Assembly: GCA_034509755.1 (NCBI GenBank)
Contig: CM067550.1
Span: forward strand, 7,371,001-7,435,000
Direction of reading: 5' to 3'
DNA: 64,000 nt
Origin: Anisodus tanguticus
Taxonomy: Eukaryota; Streptophyta; Magnoliopsida; Solanales; Solanaceae
Shown here: positions 44,700 through 55,400 of the stretch, piece by piece
Numbering within the stretch: the stretch's first letter is position 1
How the letters are laid out: each line of letters begins with the position of its first letter
The notes under the pieces: generated by a model
Databases searched by the model: none
Told to the model about the DNA's origin: nothing
Seen by the model: the letters and a program-made list of their open reading frames with translations, nothing else
Position numbers and translations under genes: made by a program

Positions 44700-47600
44700 A
44701 TGGACCAAGTTCAACCAATGTACCGGCCACCACCACCAGAAACACCAAAAGAACCCATGGAATTTCTATCACGTTCTTGGAGTGTCTCTGCTTTTGAAGT
44801 CTCTAAAGCTTTAGCTCTTTCAAAACCCCTTATTAATTGTGTCCCTTCCTCTACTTATATTGGTAGTGGTAGTGGTAGTGGTACTATACATGAAGATATT
44901 GCTGGGGAGTTGGATGAATCTGTTAATTTTTCAGGCAACCCTTTTTCTTTTGCTTCTTCTGAAACTTCGCAACTTATTATGGAACGCATTATGTCCGTTT
45001 CTGTAAGTACCCTTTTTGTCCTCTAGTATTGGAGTATCTCAAATGGAAGAAAATTAGTGTCCGGTTGATCATGAAAATTATTTACTTTTTTTCGATTTTT
45101 TTTATTTTATTCGAAAATCAGTGTTTGGTTGTGAGTTGTATTTGAAATTTGAAAAATATTTAAAATATTATTTTACTTTTTAAAATATTTTACAAACTTC
45201 AACTTCAATTTTAGATTTCAAATAATATTTACTGTAGTTTGTATGGTCAAACACCTACTTAGTTTGACTTATTTCATCCTGAAAAACAACAATCAATTTA
45301 GAACGAACTTAGTGGTCAATCACACTTGGTTTTTGTCTATATGTGCTTTTTATTTTTATTTTTCTTAAGATTTTTGTAGCTTTATGGTGGGTTTTACTTT
45401 TTATTTTTTGTTGGGTTGCTAGTTTTTTTTTTTTTTTTTGTATTTATGGAAAACCAAGAGTTTCTTGATAGGTGTAGTAAGAAGTGTTGAGTTTCGGGGA
45501 CGACATTTATGGTGACACAACTGTTACTTTATGATTTCTTGAAAATATCAACAATTGATTGAATTTTTACTTGCTTTTTACAGAGCGCTGTTTTTACTAT
45601 CTCTGGGTTTTTTCTCATTATTTTAATAATGAGTAATAATCATAAAAATCCACCAACAATCATTCTCTCCATTTCCTCTGTCAAAATTTTAAAAAATAAT
45701 TATTTATTATCTTCTCTTTCTTACTTTGTTTCTGTTATACAAATCTTCAATGATCCTATTTTTCTTTATTTTTTATCTAGTATTGTAGGGAGTATTCTTT
45801 AAAATATGTACTAAATAGATTAATTTATTAATATTGTGGTGTACAGCAGGATGTATCACCACGCACATCTGGAAGGCTATCACACAGTAGTGGACCTTTA
45901 AATGGTGGCTCTCTTACAGACAGTCCTCCAGTTTCCCCTTCAGATATGGACGATTCTAAGGTTTGTGTTTTATATATTTTTCTCTCTACACTAATGTTGT
46001 TTATAACATGTTGTACATGTATGTGCATATGACCTAGATGGTTGTTGGGTATTTTTTCTTCTTTATTTTTTTAAACACGAGTTCTGAAATAACAGAGTGA
46101 ACCTCAGACTTGTATAGGAGACAATATATCAGCTTTCTCTTTAACCAATACCTACCCCCCCCCCCCCCTCCTAAGGTTGTACTACTAAATTGATGCTTTT
46201 CTTTGTGAACAAAAGAGAAGTCTTGTATCACTTGTTTAGTAATCTTTTATTTTAAATAATTTTTAATTCAAGAATTGATCATTTATGGTCCAGCTGGAAA
46301 TTTAATTTTTTAACTTTTTATGATGGTATTTGTTGATATTTGGAAGAAGTAAAATTTTTAACTGGGATGGAAAATTCTCTGTACATGATTGGCTAACAGA
46401 TGATAAGTAGTGGGCAAATGGCAGTGTATACACTGTGATCTCCTCAGTATAGTACCGAAAGATATTGATATGGTACCTCTACAGTTATAATGTTAGTACT
46501 GTATGTCTAAATTACCACACTATCCTTGGCTTGTATGACAAGAGTAGGTAAAATCAAGATTTCATTCTTGTTGGGGGTTGTGGTGGGGTGTTGAGACTTG
46601 TTTGAGAGCCAAGAAAAAATGGTCCAAATTTTGTTGTGGGGGTATCAATCAATTTGAGATTTAAATGCAGTCACGAGGTGGTTTGGTTCATTAATTTTTG
46701 CTATTAGGTACCTTTCTTGAATGTAGTTAATTTTTATTGGCATTATCTTTTGGTGACAATATTTTTGATTCGTTATGGAGACTGTCTAACTGAATACTGA
46801 CACATAGTTTTGCTATCATCAGTACTGCCGTATGAACAATGTGCCAGTCAATAACCAGTACAGGAGCACTGCTACTGCTACCAGCTCGGCTGTTGCTGGT
46901 GGTGGTGGCGGGAAGACGGTGGGTAGGTGGTTGAAGGATAGGAGGGAGAAGAAAAAAGAGGAGATGAGGGCACATAATGCACAACTCCATGCTGCTGTAT
47001 CAGTTGCAGGAGTTGCTGCTGCAGTGGCTGCAATTGCTGCGGCAACTGCAGCCTCCTCTGGTAATGGAAAGGATAAAACTGATATGGCTGTCGCCTCTGC
47101 TGCGACATTAGTGGCTGCACAGTGTGTTGAAGCTGCTGAGGCTATGGGAGCTGAGCGCGAACACCTTGCATCAGTCGTTAGTTCTGCTGTGAACGTTCGA
47201 TCAGCAGGGGATATTATGACTTTAACTGCTGCTGCAGCTACTGGTATGTTTCTGAATTTCTCAATTATGTTATATTTTCGTCTAGTAGGAGTTAACAATT
47301 TTCTGCTGCTAGTATAGTATTTAGTTCTGTGTTAGGTGTTAAATTTATGAGTATTGTTATGTAGCTCTACGTGGAGCGGCTACCTTAAAGGCTAGGACAT
47401 TGAAGGAAGTATGGAACATTGCAGCAGTAATCCCTGTTGATAAAGGGCTGGGAAGTGGCAATGGTGGTGGTAGCAATGGTAGTTCAAGCGGCGAGCTAAT
47501 CCCCGAAGAGAATTTTCTTGGAATTTGCAGCAGAGAATTGCTTGCTAGAGGTGGTGAGCTCCTCAAGCGTACTCGCCAAGGTACAATTCAATCTGTTAGA

Positions 47601-48508
47601 CCGGTATATTAAGATCTTGAATATCCAAAATTATCATTTTAAGGCTTGAATTATTCAGAATACTATAATATGGTTGTTTTCATGAAATTGATATGGCTAT
47701 TTTTTTCTCTTTATCCCATTGTTAACATTTTTTGCTGTAATGCTTATTGCAGGTGAACTTCACTGGAAGATAGTGTCTGTATATATAAATAGGATGGGTC
47801 AGGTGGGCTTACTTTTTCAATAATTGCATAATCAAATAGTCATAAGTTAAATTATTCTTCTTTGGACTATGATTCCATGATCACATAATCTTCTTTAAGG
47901 ATTTGATTTTCAGTGATATAGTAGAAACTTCTTGCTGAAAATTGATGATGAAAAGTTAAAGTTGTCGTATAATCGGAACAAAGAATCTACTTTCTTACCG
48001 AGGTTTATTAACTTGGAGGTTTCTTTTTTGTGTAGGTGATGCTGAAAATGAAGAGCAGGCACGTTGCTGGGACCATCACAAAAAAGAAAAAGAGTAAGTT
48101 TTTGCTTTGCTTTTTGTCTCTCTTCCTTACACTTGTGATGTGAACACAATTGGATTGTGGGTCTTTCCTTCTATTTTGGGGATTTGGAAAAGCAAGAATT
48201 TCACTAACTTTGATCAGGGAAAAAGATAGATAAAGTTGTCATCTTTGGTAGTGTAGTGTTCTTTAGCCTTTTCTTTTTGAATTTTTTGTGCAGATATAGT
48301 GCTGGAAGTCTTGAAAGATATTCCGGCTTGGCCGGGGCGCCACTTGCTCCCGGGCAGTGACAACTTCCGATACTTCGCGTTGGAGACTGTTTTACGAGGG
48401 GTCGTGGAATTCGAGTGTAGAGACCAGAGAGAGTATGATCTATGGACTCAAGGTGTTTCAAGGCTGCTAAGTATTGCTGCAGAAAAAAATAGTAGACAGA
48501 GATTTTGA
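44700..48508 (+). CDS. VAN3-binding protein / FORKED-like (DUF828 + PH-like), 7 exons
   Basis: Exons 44700-45002, 45847-45960, 46823-47243, 47365-47580, 47753-47802, 48036-48093 and 48294-48508 join to 458 codons plus stop; every intron is GT-AG and phases agree. The N-terminus has the family motif MEFLSRSWSVSAFEVSKALA, then serine-rich SGRLSHSSGPLNGG and TDSPPVSPSDMDD. The auxin-canalisation domain (PF05703) spans roughly residues 20-310, with KTVGRWLKDRREKKKEEMRA and an alanine-rich helix region (AAVSVAGVAAAVAAIAAATA). The C-terminal third is the PH-like domain (PF08458), about residues 340-455, with GELHWKIVSVYINRMGQ, DIPAWPGRHL and YFALET...GVVEFECRDQREYDLWTQG. Known relatives bind the ARF-GAP VAN3/SCARFACE and phosphoinositides and act in PIN1 trafficking and leaf-vein patterning; that role here is inference. 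The exact paralogue is undecided. Confidence 0.95.
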
Positions 48509-49463
48509 AGTTGTTCTTTTAAGGGGTGTTAGAAACTTGCATAATGAGTAAGTTTGATTTAGTAGGAGTTATGTTTTGTTGCCCCTTTTGATGGATTTTA
48601 GACTAACCAAATGCTATGATATTGGGTGGGGTGTTCTTTGCTTTTTTTTATTACTTGTGGAAGTATTTCTATTGTAAAAATGAAATTAAAAAGTATAAGT
48701 TATCCAAATGGGTCCTACTCATTTACTTTGAAGAATATTATTTTGGGCTTTTGTTCTGGTCTTTGTTATTTCATTTGCTAAGGATAAAGTAAAATAAACC
48801 CAAGTAAAGGCAAGAAACCATGTGATCCATGTCCTTTTATTCTTTTATTTTGTGGGAAAAGGAAAGTAGTATCTTGGACTGCGAGGCCAGTCAAAAAGAG
48901 AAGATAGATCCATTTTTTTTAGTATAAATATAGTGGGAGATAAAGACTTGTCTTTGATTTTACGGCACTTAATCAAACATTTGGACCTAAGCTTTTATGC
49001 CTTTGTTTGTTACTGAAGCTCACATCAAGGTTTCTTTTTAGATAGATACACTTTGATTTTGTCTTAATCTAATCCTAATTTCTCTTGTTTCCATTTGGAG
49101 GACCATCTTTAGTAGAGGAATCATATCTTGTTCTCTTTTTTCAATTATACTTCAACATGTAAATTAAAAGAAAAAGAAGAAGAAAAGTGTAATCAAATTA
49201 AGAAAAAAAAAAGATCACATAATAAGTAGTATAATTATAGTATAAATGATAAGAAAGCCAATTGAAGACACGATGTAATATAAACCTCTAGGTCAATATA
49301 TTTCTTCGCCCAGTTGTTCATTAAACAAACCATACATTGAGGGCAGTACTAAACATTCTCAAGATTAGAAAATCTTCCAGTTTGCTACATTAAAACAACA
49401 TAGACTCTATTCAACAAAATTATTACAAACATTTTTACCAAGCAAATTGGCGTATTTATTTCT
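48509..49463. other. Short convergent intergenic region
   Basis: Separates the stop codons of two tail-to-tail genes by 955 bases and must hold both 3' UTRs. AATAAA-like signals: AAAATAAAC near 48,790 on the plus strand, and AAATAAATAC on the minus strand just after the stop of the LIFEGUARD-like gene (about 49,451-49,460). No repeat was recognised. Confidence 0.5.
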
Positions 49464-52400
49464 TTAGTCATCACTGAGGCCAAGAAGAGCTAAGAAGAGG
49501 TTAACGATGTCTCCGAAAAGGCAGATTGCTGCCATGACATATTCATCGTATGTGAAATTCCTGATTAAGTTATTTGTGTCGTATATGATATAAGCTGAGA
49601 ATAGGAGTGCTGCGAGACAACTATATACGATGTGTGCTTCTTTTCCTAGATGGAGAATAAACTGTTGCATTGTGAAAAACATATCGTTAGCGGAAAAAAG
49701 AGTACGGAGTATATATTTGAAATATATAGATATACGTGTATGCACAAACATATACGTAGGACTATAGAGTCTTTGGTGATATACACGTACCTGCATTAGA
49801 AAAAACATACAGAGGACTATAGAGGCACAAAATAAGAATGGGCCCAGAAAGGTAAAGTCTTTGCCTCTACTTGCAGCCCAAAATGTGTAGAGGGTAAGGC
49901 TAACAGTTATAAGAACTGTTAGCCCAGCAGCGATCAAGATAGTTTGCCCTGTAATTACATCAAAGTTAGAACTTCAATATACGATATTGTCATGTTTCAG
50001 AATAACTGATGGGGTTCATAATAGAATGCGTAACAGGATCCAATGAATTCGAAAGATTTAACCAGGAGCGGTATGAGGTGATAATCTGAAACTCACAACT
50101 CATATCTAATTGTCAATCTTAATTAGACATTTAATTTTGTAAAACATTAATATGATTTACTTCTATAATAATTGTGTCGTATAAAAAAATGAATGGAGCA
50201 CTAATATAACTCTATTTTGACTTATGCTACTGGCATACTTGCATTTTTTCAAAGTTTCATCTCCTTGTAATATTTATATGAAATAATTTATGTACTTCTA
50301 ATGTTCATGAAAAAACAACCATCAAAGATGTGGTGGAGTGGTAATATCCCTCCATCCTTAATCAGGGGTCACGCGTTCGAGCATCGAAAATAGAGTTATC
50401 TTTTATACGACTCACTTTACCTCTTAAAATGAGACATCCCTGATAGTGAATATATTCCATTTATTCACAATAAATTATGTAATTAATATTTAGCGTAATT
50501 AATGTAAAATAGATATTTTAATTCTATTAGGACTACAATTGTATACTCTATATATATTACATTAATAAGAGAACTCCATCAAGGAGATTTACACTATTCT
50601 ACATGGTATCAAGAGCAAAAAATCTCTCCCTACCCTAAACCCTAGTGTGGCCGCCGTACCCCTCCCATCCGCCTCCCTCTTCCGACGGAAAATCAGCCAT
50701 ATAAAGCCCCGTATACCACTGCTCCTTCATGATATACAACCCGCATACCCTGCTCCTCCCTACTATACAACCTCTTCTCTACATACAAACCTGTATACCC
50801 CAGATATACCACGATATACAACCCCAATCTCTCCCCTCCTTCTCAAAATGAACCTGTATACCACTGATATACACAGCACCCAACCCCTATATTCCTTATT
50901 TCTGGCCCGTATACATTAGGTATACAGGCGATATAACCACTCGAGACACCTCTCACCCACGCAGAACTGTATACCACTGTTATACAACTGTTATACGACA
51001 GCCTCTGATAAGATATTCTTCCTAATATTTTCGGCTACCCTAATGGATTCTCCCGCTTCTGCTTCCTCAACTCCTGACGTCACAAATCATCCTCCCTCTT
51101 CCACCCCCACCACTTTTCATCCGGCTTTCGCCATAACCAATATCAAGAACTTCATACCGTTGATTCTTGATCATGAGGATGGATAATACGTGTCATGGGT
51201 TGAACTCTTTCATATTGATGCATGTGCTTACAACGTGCTTGACCACATTGATACCACCTATCCCCGCACTCCCGACATTGACGACGTGATATGGAGGCGC
51301 CTTGACGCTATCGTCAAATAGTGGATCTATGGAACTATCTCCAAGGACTTACTTCATACTATTATGAAGACCAGAGCTACGGCCCACGAGTTATGGACAC
51401 GATTGGAGGAGATTTTTCAAGACAACAAACAGACACGTGTCATGTATCTTGAGGAGCAATTCAATACCACCCGTCTTGAAAATTTTGCAAACATGGTCGA
51501 TTACTGCAAACATCTAAAATTAATTGCCGACCAATTATCTAACGTGGGCAACCCTATTTCAAACACAAAGATGGTTCTGCAATTAGTTAATGGTTTATCA
51601 AAAGGTGATTACGACACCCTTGCTACGATGATCCAACAATCTGATCCCTTACCGAGCTTCAACAAAGCTCAGTCCCAGTTTCTATTAGAGGAGACGAGAC
51701 GAGCAAAATAGGACGAGCACAATCCTACAGCTTTGGTAACTGACGTCACCGTAACACCCACTGCCACCTTCGGCCGGCAGACACATTCCGACCCCCCCCC
51801 CGGTAAAACAACCACGGTGGTGGCAGAGGCAAGGGTCGCAGGGGTGGTTAAGGAGGAAAAGGTAGAGGCCATGGAAATCGGGCTAATAATTTGAGCAATT
51901 CACAACATGCTCAGCAACCGCAACAGTGGGGTGGCCCACTGCCTTGGCCACTGTATGGTAACTGGGCCTCACCCAACAATAGTTTTCCAGCGGCCCAGCA
52001 TCTTTAGTGGGCCCAGTATACAGGAAGCAAGTAGCCCACCAGACAGGTCCAGTTCACCAGCCTATTTCACATCGGCCCAACAGCCGAACGACAGGACTAG
52101 TACCAACAGATTGGCCAGGCTTTCAGTACTTTAAATATTCAGCAGCCCGATGATGCATGGTATATGAATACATGTGCCATGACTCACCTCACAAATAATT
52201 CTGGTAATCTTCTACAACTGCGCAATTTAAATACTCCTCAATCTATTATGGTCGGGAATGGTCATCACATTCCAATTCAAGGGTTTGGCCATATACTAAC
52301 TCCACCACCGCACCCCCACTACTCTCTTAAACACGTTCTATATGCCCCTAACATTATCAAGAACCTAATATCTGTTAGAAAATTTGCCACTGATAATTTT

Positions 52401-55400
52401 GTATCTATTGATTTTGACCCGTTTGGTTTTTCTGTGAAGGACCTACGTACGGGGAGACTTCTTACGAGATGCAATAGTGTGGGGGACTTCTATCATTTCC
52501 TATCCACGCCCGATGTCTGTGTCACTTCACCCACCGCTCTAGCTACAATCTCGCCATCAACGTGGCATAGTAGACTTGGTTATCCAGGGGCTCATGTTTT
52601 TTATTTTCTTAGAAACCGCAATTTAATTCAATGTAATAAAGGGAATATTTTCCATAGTTGCTCCTCTTGTCATCTATGAAAACATGTTAGACTTCCGTTT
52701 ACGTCTTCTTTAAGTATTACTTTCTCTTCATTAGATATTATTCATGCAAATTTATGGACATCTCCTATATCTAGCAACCTAGGTCATAAATATTATTTGG
52801 TATTACTAGATGATTTTTCTCACTTTCTTTGGGTCTATCCGCTTAAACTTAAGTCTTAAGTTTTCTCCAAATTCTTTGAATTTCATACTTTTGTTAAAAC
52901 ACAATTTGAAAAAGACATCAAAACGTTTTAATGTGATAATGGTCGTGAGTTCAATAACTCTTTGTTTCATAACTTTTGTGCGGCTAATGGTATGGTTTTT
53001 CATTTCTCCTGCCCCCATACGTCTCCTCAAAATGGTAAAGCCGAACGAATTCTCCGCACTATTAAAAATATGATTCGCACCTTCCTTTTTCATGCATATC
53101 TCCCCTACCTTTTGGGTATATGCGTTAAAAATGATAGAATACATTCTTAACATCTTAATTACCGATATAGTCCAAAGAAGGAAACCCACCGAAATCCTCT
53201 ATCGTCGGATCCCTTCCTATAATCACCTTCGAGTTTTCGGTTGTCTTTGTTACCCGAACCTTGCCTCCACGGTACCTTACAAATTAGCACCTCGCTCCAC
53301 CCCTTGCATCTTCCTAGGTTTCCCGTCAAACCATAGGGGGTACTTGTGCTATGAGTTATCCACAAGTAAAGTCCTAGTCTCCCAACATGTCACGTTTGAT
53401 GAGAACGTCTTCCCGTTTGCCAACATCCAAAAATTCTGAGCCACTGACTACGATTTTCTTGATGACTCGGACACCTCCCTTCTACTTCGAAACGCATTAT
53501 ATTGGACAATTTCCAACCTGTCACCCATTGCCCCATCTATGGGACCCACTGCCATGTCACCCATCCCGTCGGCCCCACCCATTACCGCCACTACCCAACC
53601 CAATTTTCCAATTCCCAGCCCAATTACCCAACTGCCCCCCCCACTACCCCACGACCTAGTCCCATCGCCCAGACCAGTGGCTACACTGCCCACCTAGTGA
53701 CAACAATTCCCACCCCACTACCCCACGACCCAGACCAGTGGCTACACTGCCCAACCCACTTCCTTCCGGCCCAGTCCCACAACCATCCAACCTAACCTGC
53801 AGTCCTCACTTACCGCCCCACTTCAACCGATCCACCCCCAACCTACAGTATGGAAATCCGTGCACAATACGGGATTTTCAAACCAAAAGTGCACTTTAAT
53901 TTGTCCACTCAAACCATCTCCCCGCTACCTAAAAACCCAACCTTATCCAAACTTGACCCGAATTTGAATGCAACCATGCGTGAGGAGTTTAATGCGCTTA
54001 CTTCACATCGCACTTGGAATCTTATTCTGCGACCTAAGGGAGTGAATGTAATCCGTTGTATGTGGCTCTTTCATCATAAGTTCAAAGTTAATGGTTCATT
54101 TGAACGTCACAAGGCCAGACTTATGGCAGATGGCACAGGGCAATAAGAGGGTGTTGATTGTTGTGAGACTTTCAATCCAATGGTTAAACCAGCTACTATC
54201 CGCACGATTTTGAGCATCGCTATGGGAAAGAATTGGCCTATTCACCGGCTTGATGTAAAGAATGCTTTCTTACATAGGGATTTGAAAAAACCGTTTATAT
54301 ACATCAACCGCCAGGTTTTGTGCATCCAGAGGCTCATCATCATGTTTGTCGTCTTCGTAAGTCACCATATGGGTTGAAACAAGCCCCCATGGCTTGGTAT
54401 GAGCGGTTTGCCACTTACATCATACATATTGCCTTCATGTGCATCAAGAGTGATCATTCATTGTTCATTTTTCATCGAGGTACTGACACAACTTACCTTC
54501 TATTATATGTGGATGATATTGTACTAACATCTTCTTCAGATGGACTGAAGCACGAGATCATTGCTCTACTCAAGTCCGAATTTGTTGTGACTGGCCTGAG
54601 TAAGTTAAGTTATTTTTTGGGGATATCAGTGACCAGATCCACACATGTCATATTCTTGTGTCAACGTACGTATGCAGAGGAGATCGTCTACAACGCTAAA
54701 ATGTAAAATTGCAAGATCATGCCTACTCCCGTCGACTCCAAGTCCAAACTCAATGCAGATGACGGGGATCCGGTCAGCGATCCCTCTCTTTATAGGAGTC
54801 TCGCATGTGCTATTCAGTATCTCACCTTCACTCAGCCAAATATTTCATATACGGTTCAGCAGGTGTACTTGTTCATGCATGCTCCTAGGGAGCCTCACTT
54901 TACAGCTCTTAAGCGTATCATTCGGTACGTTAAGGGCACTCTTGACTATGGACTTCATTTATATCCCTCTGCACCGACTAGATTGCTTTCTTACATAGAC
55001 GCATATTGGGCAGGTTGTCCGGAAACCCGTCACTCTACGTCTGGCTATTATGTATTTTTGGGGGATAATATTATATCGTGGTCTGCCAAGCGACAAATCA
55101 CGTTTTTCCATTCGAGTGCAGAAATATAATATCGAGGCATTGCGAACATTGTTGCCGAGCTACGTTGGCTCCGAAATCTCCTTCTTGAGCTTCATTGTCC
55201 CATACTTATGGCATCTTTGGTTTATTGTGATAACATATCTGCTGTCTACTTGTCTCATAACCCAGTTCAACATCATCGAACCAAACATATTGAGATGAAT
55301 ATTCACTTTGTTCGTGAGAAGATTGCAATGAGTCATGTTAGAGTGTTGCATGTTCCTTCTTCGTATCAGTACGCAAATATCTTCACAAAAGGGCTTTCTC

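Noticed and set aside
44700..45026. Single-exon 108-codon protein
   Set aside because: The frame runs past the GTAAGT donor at 45,003; it is exon 1 of the seven-exon gene.
46819..47298. 159-codon alanine/threonine-rich reverse frame
   Set aside because: Antisense shadow of exon 3 of the FORKED-like gene, produced by its GCT/GCA repeats.
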